A stretch of 64,000 nt of DNA from Magicicada septendecula (GCA_034769895.1 CM068372.1:435367458-435431457); one strand, 5' to 3'. Counted from the stretch's first letter, positions 34,850 through 48,281 are shown. The notes: generated from the letters alone by a model not told the origin. Made by a program: numbers and translations.

Positions 34850-35530
34850 CATGGAAGTCATTTTTACATGCACTTTCAGTGCATACGATTTAGCCAGAAC
34901 ATGTACCAGTACCACATGGCGGGAAATTTGAATTTGATGACGTCAGGAGGGCGAGTACCATGTGACCATGGGTGGGGTAGAATGTGACTGGAGTAGGGAT
35001 ATCATGTGGCCATGGTGGGAGTACCATGTGACAGGCACCATGTGGGGGTACTGGAACCCCTCTTTCCTTTTATGCCTTTTATATATAGAAAAGAAACTTC
35101 TTTTTTATTTCTTTTTATTTTTATATATATTTTTTTTTTTTTTTTTTTTGAAAGAGAGGCCACTAGTTATTTAGAACCAGGCAAGAGCCTAGAGAAGCCA
35201 AAAATGCGCTGGGTCCAGTATGACGGGACTTGCAAATGAAACTCTGCTCTAAGATAACAACAACAAGATTTATTGTATTCATGCCTTTGTACAATTAACT
35301 CCCCTAGTGTACAATATATGCGCCTTTGAAAGAGTAAGATAATATTACAAGTGTTTCATAATCAAGAATAGCTCAAACTTCAGAAACCACAATCGTTATT
35401 ATAATTCCATTAGACATAGGCATCGCCAAATAATCGAGCTTGATATTACTGAGCAGAATCCAATTACTTTAAATAATGTAAAATGGCGCATAGTCTCGAC
35501 CCTCCCAGTAAATTACATAAATCATAACAT
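34850..35530. other. Intronic non-coding DNA with repeated CCATGTG words
   Basis: Near 34900-35045 short words (ACCATGTGAC, CATGTGGCCATGG) recur five or six times, suggesting a degraded short tandem array. A pure T-run of about 20 lies at 35131-35150. No gene seen. Confidence 0.5.
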
Positions 35531-35531
35531 G

Positions 35532-35551
35532 ATATATATATATATATATAT
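35532..35551. repeat. (TA)n microsatellite at the left edge of the PLE pair
   Basis: About 20 bases of TA. A matching TA run borders the right PLE at 41918-41941. Confidence 0.9.
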
Positions 35552-35599
35552 TACTTTAATATTTATAACTAAATTTACCTCAAGATATACTTTTTTTCC

Positions 35600-35647
35600 T
35601 ATTAGGAACATGTTTCAAGAGTTCCTGTTCTCTCATCTTCAGCCTTC
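35600..35647 (-). ncRNA. Hammerhead-ribozyme-like motif of left PLE
   Basis: The minus strand reads AAGG, CTGAAGA, a GAGAG...CTCTT stem, GAAA, CATG, TT, CCT. The core fits CTGANGA...GAAA with the minimal palindromic stem III (ACATGT) of PLE hammerheads. Stem I looks short here (AGG/CCT). Confidence 0.6.
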
Positions 35648-37230
35648 ACCATCTTGTTTCTGGTGAAGTATTTGTGTGTTGGCTTCTGGATGTTATTAAG
35701 GTAGTTTGTTGGTCTTTGATCTTTTAAAGTTGCATTATTGTGTGTGGTTGTGGTATCTGTTTTTGTATTTTGTGTATTTTCGATGTTGAGTGCTTTGAAT
35801 ATTGTGTCATGTTTTGTATTGATTTGTATTTGTTCTGGTATTAGTTTGTTTTGTGTTTTATGTTTGTAAATCTGTAAATTTTCCCAAATGTTCATTATGG
35901 TGCCTTTGTGTGGTATATGTTTTATTAGTGTTACATTGGTTATGTCTGGGAATTCATGTCCTGTGTTTATTGCATGTGTGGCTAAATTGGATTTATATAT
36001 ATTTGGTTTTTTGTATGCATTTAGGTGTTCAAAATAACGTTTTTTCAGCTGTTTTTTTGTTTGTCCTATATAACATTTATTGCAATCTTGGCATTCGATT
36101 TTGTATATACCGTTGTTTGTTGTATTATCTTTGTTGTGTGAGCTATTTAGATTTTGTAATTTATTTTTATTAGTTTTGTATGCTATTTTTATATCTGTGT
36201 GTTTTAAATAGTTTTGTTAGTTTTGTCATTTTATTATTTATATATGTGAATGTGGGCCATTTTTTGTTGTTGTTATTATTTATGTGTTGTTCAGTTTGAT
36301 CAATTCTTAATTGTTCAGTTTTTATTTTGTATTTGATTTTATTTTCTATTTTGATCATAGTATTTTTATTGTATCCATTTGCATAACCAATTTGGTATAT
36401 TATATTTCTTTCTTTGTCAGTTTCTTGTTTGTTTAGGGGTATTTTGTACATTCTGTTAAATAACGAATAAAATGCTGCCATTTTATGTTGTGGTGGGTGG
36501 TCAGAATGGTTAGGTATAATGATGTTAGTGGAAGTTGGTTTTCTATATATTGCATATTGTATGTGTTTGTTGTATCTTGTGATGGTTATGTCTAAATAGT
36601 TGATTTTGTTTTTCTTTTTCTTCTGTGAATTGTATTTTGGAATGTATATTGATTTGTTTCAGTATGTTCTCTGCATTTGTGTTTTTGTTATTTGATACAT
36701 ATAGTCCATCATCTACATATCTTTATCCATATGCCATCTGGGTCATGTGTTTTTATGATATTTTGTATTTTGGTGTCTATGTGTTGTAGGAATATTTCTG
36801 CTATTATGCTTGATAATGGTGATCCCATTGCTAAACCTTCTTTCTGTTGATAAATTTTGCTATTAAATTCAAAGTAATTTTGTTTTAGTATTAGTTGGAG
36901 ACTATTTTTTATTTCGATTATATATTGTTTGTTTTCATTTTGTTCTATAAGTTTGTTTATTATTATGTCAATTGTTTCTTCTACTGGGATATTAGTGTAC
37001 ATGTTTGTTATGTCATATGATGTGAAAAATGTATTTTCATTTATATTTATTATTTTTAGTTTGTCTATTAATTCGTATGTATTTTTTATGTTATGATGGT
37101 TATTTGTTAGATGGTTACTTTTTAGTTTTTGTGCTATTATTTTTGCTATTTTGTATGTAGGAGCTTTTTTGAAATTGATTAATGGATGTATTGGATTGTT
37201 TAATTTGTGTATTTTTATTAGGCTGTTCAT
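35602..37230 (-). pseudogene. PLE RT/GIY-YIG protein, left (minus) copy, 5'-truncated and frameshifted
   Basis: It begins inside RT at MNSLIKIHKLNNPIHPL, with FTSYDITNMYTNIPVEETID and QQKEGLAMGSPLSSIIAEIF. The RT active-site YVDD region is put out of frame by an extra A near 36722. A 5-bp loss near 36620 and another shift near 36210 follow. The C-terminal linker and GIY-YIG endonuclease region (YKIECQDCNKCYIGQTK near 36060-36110) are otherwise kept, in a frame that remains open past the point where the right copy is broken. PLE proteins combine telomerase-related RT with a GIY-YIG nuclease. Confidence 0.88.
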
Positions 37231-37324
37231 TTTAGGTGGTTCTGGATTATTGTTTATATATGAACACCTAAAATGAACAGCCTAATAAAAATACACAAAT
37301 TAAACAATCCAATACATCCATTAA

Positions 37325-40239
37325 CAGGGTTCATACGCGTCCTGGAAAACCTGGAATACCTGAAATTTGATAAATGTCCTGGAATACCTGGAAATGTCAT
37401 GGAATTTTCTGATTTGTCATGGATTTTTGTTTTTTGTCATGGAATTTTCTTCATATTATTGCTAAGAGTTGAAAAGGATGTTTTTTCACTCATGTCCCAG
37501 AAAAATTATGTTTTCTTGTATACAAGTTAATTGACAGCAGTTCATGTGCTAATAATGGGAGGATGGTTGGGTGATCAACAGAATCAAAGAAGCTAGTTTG
37601 TCAAAATATTTCCATTTGTTTTTACCAAAAAATTCTTGCAATGGCCTCAACAACCTTTTTTCAGCAATGTTTCCTGACAGTAAAATTGCCAAAAGCTTTT
37701 CATGTGCACCAACTAAGTGTTCATACTTACTTTGTTTTGGGATTGCACAGTACTTTAAAGACAAATTGTATCGACACATTTCTAAGTGTGAATTTTTCTC
37801 GTTGTGCTTTGATGGCAGTATAAACAAGTTTATTCAAAAAGATCAAGTAGATATTATCAGGTCTTGGGATGAAGAAGCGCAGATAGTAACAAGCAGATAC
37901 TTGGATTCTCAATTTCTGGGACATGCCAAAGCCGCTGATTTAGTCAAAGCTCTTCAAGGGGCCATGGAAAAATTGAATTCAGCAAAGTTGCTTCAAATAG
38001 GTATGGACGGGCCAAATGTAAATTTAAAAGCATTGAAGGATCTTATTATGAATAGAGAAACCATGTACCCTGAATACCCCCGGCTCATTGATATTGGTAG
38101 CTGTAGCATTCATACTCTTCACAGATCCTTTGAAGTTGGAGCTGAGCATACAGGTTGGGACTTAGCCACCCTCTTGAGAGCATTGTGGCAAATATTGAAA
38201 GATTCACCTGCTAGGAGAAGCGATTTCTTAGCTCTCAATGAAACTGGGTTGATGCCACTTAAATTTTGTGCTACAAGGTGGGTTGAGGATGTAGCTGTGA
38301 GTGACCGAGCCATAACAATTTGGCCTTCTGTAGTAAAGTTTATGGACTCTTATAAAGACAAACCACGGTCTGAGGTGGTGTCAAAATCTTTTCAGATTGT
38401 AAAAGAGGCAACTAAAGATCCTCTAGTAGTTGCCAAGCTTAGCTTCTTTTCTTTTGTAGGCAAACAAATGCAGCCTTACCTGAAAGGTTATCAAACAGAT
38501 GAGTCTATGTTACGTTTCCAAGCTATTGATGTTTTGAAATTGCTCTACAACCTCATGTCTCTATTTGTTAAGAAGGACGTTCTTGATAAAAGTAATACTG
38601 ATTTTGCTCTGTGTTCAGTTGATTTTGATAAAAAAGAAAATCTGCAATTCTCTAACAAAGTTGAGACAGGGTTTGCCATCAGAGAAATCTTAAGCAAGCT
38701 TTAGAAAGAAAAGAAAGTCAATGAAAAAGAAGTGTCGGTGTTTAAGTTGGAATGCCAAATGTTTTTGAAGGCTGTAGTAAAGAAAGTAATAGACAAGAAC
38801 CCCTTGAAATATCCAGTTGTCAGATTTGCCAGGTGTCTCGAACCTAAGTCAATGGTAGTAGATAAATCAAAAACCATTGAAACTTTCACAAAATTACTAC
38901 AAGAACTTCAGAAAAGAAAAATTATGCTCCCAATAAACTATGATAGTGCTCTATCTGAACTGAAGCTGCTTTTTACAGAATGCCCAATAACAGAGTTCAG
39001 CAAGTTTGAAAAGTCCAAAGACAGGATAGATTCCTTCTACTATGACGTCATTGGGGCTAAGAAACAATATTCCCATTTGTGGAAGGTTATTAAGATAGTC
39101 TTAACCCTCTCCCACGGACAGGCTTTGGTTGAACGAGGGTTTTCTTTAAATAAAGAAATAGTTGTGGAAAACTTCAAAGAAGAAAGTTTGGTAGTTCTTC
39201 GATTGGTGTGTGATGAATTGAAAAGTGTTGATTTACATGAAGTTCCTATTACCAAAGAACTTCTGTCATATGCCCGATCTGCGAGAATGAGATATCAAAA
39301 CTATCTAGATGACCAAAAGAAGAAAGAGGAAAAAACCAAGAAAAGAACTTCAAAAACTGAAAAATTAAAGTCTATGAAGAAAAGAAAGTTGGATCTTGAA
39401 AATGCCATTGAGACAATGACAAAAGAAGCTGATGCAGTGGCACTGAAAGCTGAAAACAAGAAAGACTTTACATTGCTGGCTAAATCAAATTCTTTTAGGT
39501 TAAAGACAACTCAAATGGCAGCTGATGTTGAAAAAATAAACAAAGAGATTATTGAGCTATCCAAAGAATGTTAAGTTGTGCAATACTGTAGCAATTTAAG
39601 TACCGGTAGCCTGATATCTCCCTCCTTTAATTAAAGACTAAAATAACGTGATGTAGTTAAGTCGTTCTAGAATAATAAGAAGGGTACCTTTAAGATATTA
39701 AGATTTTAATTAAGATGTTTTTGAATAATAAACTTTCCCTTGGCCATACCCCATCCAGAAACAAAATTTCAATGACTTGCCCATTTTATCTTTTAAAGAT
39801 CTTAGTTGTTATGTATGAATATAATAATTCCTGTAATTCTTGAGTCTTTCAGTTATATGTCAGCCAAACCAGTTTCCTATTTCAACATTAAACTCAATGC
39901 AATATTCTTATATTCAAAAATTAAAAAGAAAAGTTTGTAAAGTGCATTGAAATTTTGTTTTCAACCGGCCTCTTATGGTTGGGGATATTTTATAAAAAAA
40001 ATATTTTTATTTTTGACTTAAAATAGCTTGACTGATATAGATGTATCTTAGGTTTGTATATAATTATATACAATGCAAGAAATAAAACTATTTATCATTA
40101 AATCTTTGACTTTGGGTATTTTGAATGTCGCGAGTGTGTATTTTGAGTGCCGCGAGTGTCCTTGAAAATCTAGATTTTGTCATGGAAATGTCCTGGAATT
40201 GTCATGGAAAAAATATTTGTTAAACCTGTAAGAACCTTG
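37325..40239 (+). mobile_element. Unclassified DNA transposon inserted in the right PLE
   Basis: Removing 37325-40239 and one ATTAA restores the PLE sequence seen in the other arm, so ends and target duplication are defined by comparison: ATTAA at 37320-37324 and 40240-40244. The ends are CAGGGTTCATAC and GTAAGAACCTTG, imperfect 12-bp inverted repeats (10 of 12). Subterminal regions repeat TCATGGAA and CCTGGAA words many times on both sides. It encodes a hAT-like transposase-type protein, but the 5-bp duplication is not the 8 bp of hAT. Confidence 0.85.
37556..39574 (+). pseudogene. hAT-like transposase of the unclassified element, one nonsense codon
   Basis: The frame is open from 37556 to 39574 (about 670 codons) except for TAG at 38702-38704. 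No ATG is present near its start; the first residues read WEDGWVINRIKEASL, so an upstream exon or lost start is likely. Visible parts: SYLLCFGIAQYFKDKL, LCFDGSINKF (possible first Asp), QIGMDGPNVNLKAL (possible second Asp), IGSCSIHTLHRSF, FCATRWVEDV (the C-x-x-R-W of hAT-type transposases), and SHGQALVERGFSLNKEI, which resembles the hAT C-terminal dimerisation motif. A basic coiled coil (KKKEEKTKKRTSKTEK onward) forms the tail. I do not recognise a named family. Confidence 0.7.
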
Positions 40240-41823
40240 ATTAATCAATTTCAAAAAAGCTCCTACATACAAAATAGCAAAAATAATAGCACAAAAACTA
40301 AAAAGTAACCATCTAACAAATAACCATCATAACATAAAAAATACATACAAATTAATAGACAAACTAAAAATAATAAATATAAATGAAAATACATTTTTCA
40401 CATCATATGACATAACAAACATGTACACTAATATCCCAGTAGAAGAAACAATTGACATAATAATAAACAAACTTATAGAACAAAATGAAAACAAACAATA
40501 TATAACCGAAATAAAAAATAGTCTCCAACTAATACTAAAACAAAATTACTTTGAATTTAATAGCAAAATTTATCAACAGAAAGAAGGTTTAGCAATGGGA
40601 TCACCATTATCAAGCATAATAGCAGAAATATTCCTACAACACATAGACACCAAAATACAAAATATCATAAAAACACATGACCCAGATGGCATATGGATAA
40701 GATATGTAGATGATGGACTATATGTATCAAATAACAAAAACACAAATGCAGAGAACATACTGAAACAAATCAATATACATTCCAAAATACAATTCACAGA
40801 AGAAAAAGAAAAACATAACAAAATCAACTATTTAGACATAACCATCACAAGATACAACAAACACATACAATATGCAATATATAGAAAACCAACTTCCACT
40901 AACATCATTATACCTAATCATTCTGACCACCCACCACAACATAAAATGGCAGCATTTTATTCGTTATTTAACAGAATGTACAAAATACCCCTAAACAAAC
41001 AAGAAACTGACAAAGAAAGAAATATAATATACCAAATTGGTTATGCAAATGGATACAATAAAAATACTATGATCAAAATAGAAAATAAAATCAAATACAA
41101 AATAAAAACTGAACAATTAAGAATTAATCAAACTGAACAACACATAAATAATAACAACAACAAAAAATGGCCCACATTCACATATATAAATAATAAAATG
41201 ACAAAACTAACAAAACTATTTAAAAACACAGATATAAAAATAGCATACAAAACTAATAAAAATAAATTACAAAATCTAAATAGCTCACACAACAAAGATA
41301 ATACAACAACCAACGGTATATACAAAATCGAATGCCAAGATTGCAATAAATGTTATATAGGACAAACAAAAAACAGCTGAAAAAACGTTATTTTGAACAC
41401 CTAAATGCATACAAAAAACCAAATATATATAAATCCAATTTAGCCACACATGCAATAAACACAGGACATGAATTCCCAGACATAACCAATGTAACACTAA
41501 TAAAACATATACCACACAAAGGCACCATAATGAACATTTGGGAAAATTTACAGATTTACAAACATAAAACACAAAACAAACTAATACCAGAACAAATACA
41601 AATCAATACAAAACATGACACAATATTCAAAGCACTCAACATCGAAAATACACAAAATACAAAAACAGATACCACAACCACACACAATAATGCAACTTTA
41701 AAAGATCAAAGACCAACAAACTACCTTAATAACATCCAGAAGCCAACACACAAATACTTCACCAGAAACAAGATGGTGAAGGCTGAAGATGAGAGAACAG
41801 GAACTCTTGAAACATGTTCCTAA
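40240..41823 (+). pseudogene. PLE RT/GIY-YIG protein, right (plus) copy
   Basis: After the transposon, coding continues through MYTNIPVEETIDIIINKL, KEGLAMGSPLSSIIAEIF and the intact RT box IWIRYVDDGLYVSN at about 40690. Next come NYLDITITR and IYRKPTSTN, a linker, then the nuclease start GIYKIECQDCNKCYIGQTK. A missing A near 41369 causes a stop there, and the rest (KKRYFEHLNAYKKP, NIWENLQIYKHKTQNKLIPE) continues in the next frame to 41823. The RT core is intact here while the left copy is broken in it, and the reverse holds at the nuclease. Confidence 0.88.
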
Positions 41824-41828
41824 TAGGA
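41779..41828 (+). ncRNA. Hammerhead-ribozyme-like motif of right PLE
   Basis: Plus strand: AAGG, CTGAAGA, GAGAG...CTCTT stem, GAAA, CATG, TT, CCT. Identical in layout to the left-arm copy and overlapping the last codons of the protein. Confidence 0.6.
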
Positions 41829-41911
41829 AAAAAAGTATATCTTGAGGTAAATTTAGTTATAAATATTAAAGTATTATATACATCAAGAAACGGACTGTAG
41901 CAGAAAGTGAT

Positions 41912-41917
<6 letters not shown>

Positions 41918-41941
<24 letters not shown>
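41918..41941. repeat. (TA)n microsatellite at the right edge of the PLE pair
   Basis: About 23 bases of alternating T and A, mirroring the run at 35532. Confidence 0.9.
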
Positions 41942-41942
<1 letters not shown>

Positions 41943-44900
41943 TGTATCGAGACGAGTACGTACGGTTCAAGTCCCCACTGTTGAGTTCGTTAATTTGTAA
42001 TGGGACGAGTACAAGCGCCTCGTTATTTTCACACAATGTAAGCCTATTCGTTGCTATGAACGAGTATGTTCCCCTGTCTTTACTCTCTTAGGTCGTTTTG
42101 ATTTATTTAATTATTTAAATATCTGAAATATTTGGAGTTGTGGGATTTGGTGATTTAATGAACTAATATTAACTTATCTCTCTAAAAAATATCAGTGTTA
42201 GTGTACTTGAAACTTATATAATTAATGTGTTATTCTGTAATTTCGTTCAACCCTATTATACCTTGAAGAGAATTATGTATAATTTTGTATTTTTACACTC
42301 TCTCTTTGGTGTCAGAGAATTCCGCTATAAGCGCTGTAGTACCGGAGCAATGAAACTTAGAGGTTATTTCACTGTTTAGGTTAACCAATTATTCTATACT
42401 TAGTCAGTTACTTTTTTATTCCCAACTCATTAAATCATACTCCAAATGACAAGATTTTGCAACTATATAAAGGTTCTTTATTTGTTTACTTCGTTAACAT
42501 TGAATAAGATATGTTCTAACTGACATACACGTGGGCTATAGATTGCGTGAATCGATTATTGATTAGTCCGATCCTTTATTTAGATTCAGTTATATAGTGT
42601 GTTTTAATTTGTAATTAACTTAATTCAGGGTGTGAAGGTTCTTGTAACTGTGGGGAAGATTAAAAATACATAGATAAGAATGCAAGATTTACAAATTTGA
42701 AGTGTTGTGTAGTTAATATGATTGATATAATAATAATTTACCAGACTAGAACGAAGCAAATCGTGTAGGCGGTTGATTGATAAATTTACTGTTCTGGACG
42801 ATTACGCCGTACAATATTCTTTCTTCGGTTTAATAAAATGGGATTCTTGTCCTGTCCACCTCGGAAATACAGCTCTCAGGATTGATTTACAGCCCGATGG
42901 ATGCTTCTTCTGCAATTCCTGGATCCAAGTACGTTGTTTTCTCGGTTGAAGCAATTCGTGATGTTCCGTGTATTTGAAAGGTTTTAAGTTCTCGTGTAGT
43001 GTATTATTATTAGTTGTGATACAGTTAACTCTTTCTATTTGGTTTAATATATCATCAATTCCTTTCGGATATGGGACAATTCAAGTCCTTCCTTGTAGAA
43101 CCCAGTTATTTATTTTCTATTGTGATTTCATAATATATTCTTGTTTGGTTAAACTGTACTGGCAAGATTCAAGAATATTATCTTGAGTATTTTGTTTATT
43201 ATACTTGTGTCAAATATTTTAGTATATTCCGATTATATGAGATATTTACTAGATTTTTAATCTCATCACATTCAGATCATAAAAAGCAATAATTGAAAAT
43301 CAACAACTTCTTCATTTCCTGTAGTCCATAGCAACACATGATTTTTCTTCCTTCCACATGTTTTGTATATAGTGTTTATTTCATATATTTTTTTGTCTAT
43401 TCCTTATCAATTTGCTATCATATCGGAATATAACTTTACCGATAGTTGGTTTATTATTTTCTACACATATTCTGCTGGTTTTTTGATATGAGCCTGTTTC
43501 TTTTATATTTACTACCTTTTCGATATTAAACGTTATCAATCGATATCATGGCATTATGGCATTATCATAATTTGTATAAATTGATATGGTTTATTATATA
43601 TCATTACTAATTTAATGTTTTTTTCTAGCTCTTCAAACCGTATTCATTAATTATTATTAATTTATGTACCTAACCTTTATGTTATGAGTGGTTATATAGT
43701 GTTTTTGGCTGTTTGGCCTTTTATTGTAAACGGATCTACCTGTGTTTATAACTGGTAAACATCTATAGCCCTTTTACATAAATTCATACATATAATCAAA
43801 TCTTAACTATTAACATTTACATAAACAATTATTTTTTCCATATCTAATGACAATTTTATCTTGACCTATGGATCACATATAAGAAAATTCAAATCTATTA
43901 ACGCTAACTAGCTGCTTCACACTTCATTCTACAACAGTAATTGAATAATACATCTTGTTTCATTACCTTTCATTAACTCAACACATAATTGGTATAACAT
44001 AACATAAACTTTATCATAACATTTGTTGTCACAAAATAATATCTTTTAACTCAAAATCCTTACTCGCTATTGCTATAAAGTAAATTATTGTTTCATTTTT
44101 GTTTACTTTTCACTGAACATAGATCATTAACTATTATCTAACTTACAGGTTTGTTTATTCTCGTTAATTCTACCTTGCATACTTATTTATCTTTATCTAT
44201 AATTATACATGTAATTATTATACTTTTGTTTTATCATGGGGTTAGATATTGACTTGTTTATTATTTTGTTAACCTAATTTTTATGTAACATGGATGCCAG
44301 CATTTCTGTTGCGTTACAATATGCATAATAAGGTATAACAATCTAACAATCACATAAGGCATAACACACAACATATAATTAACATAGATACACATTTACA
44401 TATAAATGGCACACACCATGTTCACCTGGTTAACAGCGTATGTTTTGTCATCGTACACCCTCAATCCTCTTATTCAGATCAAGTATCCGGCCCACCGTAA
44501 ATTTTCAATTAATAACTCAAATCCAACTAATAAATCCCAAAAGAGTAGAGTAGACATGCCCCAAAATTCTAAGTATATGAACAGCCAAAGTCAATTTGGC
44601 TAAATAGTCCCAACGGCACACAAGTACCAAGCAAAAAGGTAATTATCAATTTCGGATCTCAATAATGATAATGATAATAAGTGCCATCACGAGGTCAACA
44701 TGGATGCCCGGTTGCATAACTACATTTCTCATTTCTTTTATTTTCCTGACAAAATTTGCAAAAACAGTGGAACGTGACCACCCATAAATACTTATAACTG
44801 GTACTGATTTGTCGTGCCTTCTTTAACATTTATTAATGAATTGGTATTATGAGCAATAAAAGTTTAACAATTATTGTGCTGGCTAGGGCAAAATTTAGTG

Positions 44901-47900
44901 GTTACAAAATTATTTGAATAGTAAAATTGAATTTTGAAAGGCAGAATCTATGGAATTAATGTACTAACACATGCTTGAGGTGTTCATAAAGGATCCACCT
45001 AACCTCAGGCACGGTCATGCGCCCGAACTGGATCCAGCAAACTATGACATGAAGTTGTCCTGTGGTGAACGGCACCTACAGGTGTCGTCCACAGGTTAAA
45101 ACACCTCCCCCGACCTTTAATTTAATAATCCAATACACAACCCAATTAAATGTAAAGTAATTAACCATAAAATTCCCCAACGGACACCCGTGCATGCATG
45201 CTTAACACAGAAATCAATTAGTGGCCGGAACTGCTGACCATAATTACAGAAAGCTCACATCAACTCGGGTGATGCATGACCCTAGCTGAGTTTACAATTC
45301 TCTGAATGAGATAAACATTAATATGTTAATGAGGCGTAAGCCTTAATGAAAAAACAATGACAAAGTAACATGTAAACCCAATTGTCCCGTTGGACTTGTC
45401 CGGAACTAAGTCCCCAACCTGGAGCATCTCCAAAAGTGTCTCAAAAAAATTTATCGGCCACAAACATTTTGTTTCAAAAAAAACTTAAATGTCATCTGGT
45501 TAGCAGCATATGGGTAGAGGATCTGGTCGAGTGTGTCCGTCCATCCGGCCTGACAGCTGACGGAAGTGGTTGAATCTATATCATGTAAAGCAGGTATTCG
45601 GCCATCCTCTGGAGCGAGACAGATTATCGTCTACATCGGAAACCCTGCACAATTATATCGGTAATTACTTACAGGTTTAATAAACCACACTACCTCATTT
45701 ACCCAGCTGAACCCACATTTCGTGACATGCCCAGTTTACAATCTCCGGAAAATTCCTTATGCATTGAACCCCATTGAATCAAATAAATCACTTCAAAATA
45801 ACACCTTTAAATATTATAATCTATAATATATCCAAATATAGTCATTCAACATAATAATCATTTCCAATAAATAGTTATTCACAAGTTTTCGTGAAGCACT
45901 TAACCCCCTCTGACAGGAACTAGCAAACTTTAACAAGTTCGTGATGTACAATCATTTCGGAAAAATAGCTAACTTACACCCCATTCTAATTTAATGAATT
46001 GAGTATTATTATTATTATTATATTATTAATGAGATAATGGATTAATATCTGTTAGCCAGCGTTAACATTGAAACATACATAAACCAATTTAACCTGTTGC
46101 ACGCCACATGCTGATAAATTACTGCAATACATATCGCCCTGCATCTGCGTTAATATTAAGTAAATACAATTTATTTTTATGAACTAGTAAGTTATATATC
46201 TTAACACACTTACCGGAAGGTCGCGTAGACTTCTACTTATACATAGTAGCAGATAGTAGACAAAATTTTACATCGATGCTGTCAGCCGGACCCGGACGTT
46301 AATACGCTGAATGCTGCGATTGAACTCAACTGTCCTGCGGCTGAAAAAATAGTATGAAGCGCTGAACACAGAGAGCGCGCAGATCGGCCAGTGGCCAGAT
46401 AACGGACGTACGTAATTTCTTACGTAAACACTTACGTTGATAAATACGTAATTTAATAATTCCACTATTAAAAAAACACCGCCGAGTTTTTTCCCAAAAC
46501 ACAGCACAGTACCACAGCACTGGTGCGAAGTGTAGTGATTGGTCAGCATGTTTAGTATATGTCACGTCATCATGTAGTAGGATCAGTAGTGATTGGTGTG
46601 TTGAATGGCAGTAGTCGGTGTGGCCAACATGTGATAAGGGAGAAGAAAATTCCCTCCAGAAGGGAAATAGGGTATAGAAGGATGTGCGATGGAAAATTTA
46701 GCATTGCCACTACCACCGGTGTGTCTACATCATGGCGGGAACGTGTAACGGGACAAAATTTGGGGTAACAAAATTATGTAACAAGTTATTGTTTTAATGT
46801 AACAGCATAGCTGGTTCATAATGTGGAAGTGCAGAGGGGGAAAAGCTGTCCTTATAAGGTAAGGAAATGCAGCCAATAGAATTCACGTCACCAGTGAATC
46901 ATACAAACACCACGTGTTTCCAATGACACAGCGAGTTTCCTGTTGAAAAGGTGTGATGAACGAGAACGGAAATTTTCAGCCACAGGGTGGGACGTTGGTG
47001 GTAAACTGCTTGAAACCAGTTTCCAAGGCTCAATTAAAATGGAAATCACGCCAGCGAAGGCCCCAGTCTCCACCCGACTACGAAACGAGACACACGTGTT
47101 GTTTTCTATTAGTGGCCGCTTCGGGCATGTACGGTAGGTCGAATCAGTTAAAGTAGGCCTACCCAAGTGTATTAGAAATTAATGAAGCAGTAAAAACTTT
47201 TAAAATAACACCCCAGTCACTAGTTGTACACCATACGGGTCTCTTGTATTCTTTCAGTGCCCGTGGGCAGTTCCGGTAGGCCTACAAAAGTGTATAAAAG
47301 AATGTAATGGAACAGTGAACAACTTTTTGAAATACTAATTTAGCTGAAGTGGTTATGGTGTAAAAGTTGTGGAACATTTATTTTGGTGTTTTTCATAAAA
47401 AAGTAACTTTCAACGTAATGTGCAACCACTGGACTACCATGTGGGAGATAAGTAACTGATCAGTAACAAACTTAAATGGCCAGAATTCATTAAAACTTAA
47501 TGTCATTTAATATATTTTAATTGTTCAACAAAATCTGTTAAATTAAAAACAACAAAATAATGAGAGTTCAATAAAAAGGGGTGTAAATAGAGAGAAAGAG
47601 TGAGTGAGCGTGTGAGAGAAAAAGGGGGAAGGAGAAAGAGAAAGAGAGCAAAGTACTGATTTGCATACAACACTTTTTTATATTATATTTTTTTGTCTCA
47701 GAAATTTTGTTTTAATAACATTCACAACAGTAAAAAGAAATTAATATTATGTTTGACAAAACATTAAAATATAAGATTACCATGAACATGTGTTAGTTAA
47801 TTAATATGCCATTATACCTTAACCTAATTTCTGTATCTTGAGTTCGTCTACACAACGCTGGAATTTTTAAATAAGGGAATTTTGTAGTACTTATTTATTT

Positions 47901-48281
47901 TGGGTAAGTGTAATTGGTTCCATATTTGCTCCTCAAAATATGGTGGCGGCCCTGTGGACTTTGTGAGAATTTTCTGTGTTAAGGTAAGTCGTAAATAGAT
48001 CATAATAAGTGGGAGGTAAAGTTTTTCTTCTCTTGTTTATTTTTTTGTACAGTTACAATTTAAGATTTATGTTCCCTTAACAAGTCTATCCAATGTGTCC
48101 GTGGCCATCTTGTCCTCTGCTTATCTTGATTTAATAGGGCGATGTCGTGTGAGGCATAAATTGTATAACTTATGTATACGTGTGTATGAAAGAAAATAAA
48201 GAGGCCAGTTCCTGGTTTCTTCTTCTTGTCTTGTTTTTTCTACTTTCATAAATAAGGTTAACGTTCACGCACGTGCGCGCA

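Larger units (their letters stand above)
35552..41917. mobile_element. Head-to-head (inverted) pair of Penelope-like elements
   Basis: The left copy reads on the minus strand (35552-37238) and the right copy on the plus strand (37265-37324, then 40240-41917). They meet at a palindromic centre near 37251, where GGCTGTTCATTTTAGGTG faces CACCTAAAATGAACAGCC. Both are cut at the same point near the start of the RT domain, so each is 5'-truncated. Both end in the same tail (TCTTGAGGTAAATTTAG) after a hammerhead-like motif, and are bordered by TA repeats. The arms differ by only a few indels. A 2.9-kb DNA transposon is inserted in the right arm only. Confidence 0.9.

Noticed and set aside
40573..40827. 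Minus-strand frame opposite the right PLE RT, and similar frames opposite Helitron, pogo and Gypsy-B genes
   Set aside because: Shadows of the real coding strand; their residues show no family pattern.
41942..42330. TG-start sequence followed by a TGGTGTCAGA primer-site-like word, considered as a plus-strand LTR
   Set aside because: No second copy of the sequence and no gag or pol downstream were seen in the window.
46268..47170. Short frames on both strands near 46.3-47.2 kb as genes
   Set aside because: Overlapping in several frames, under 100 codons, with no motif, splice pattern or homology that I recognise.
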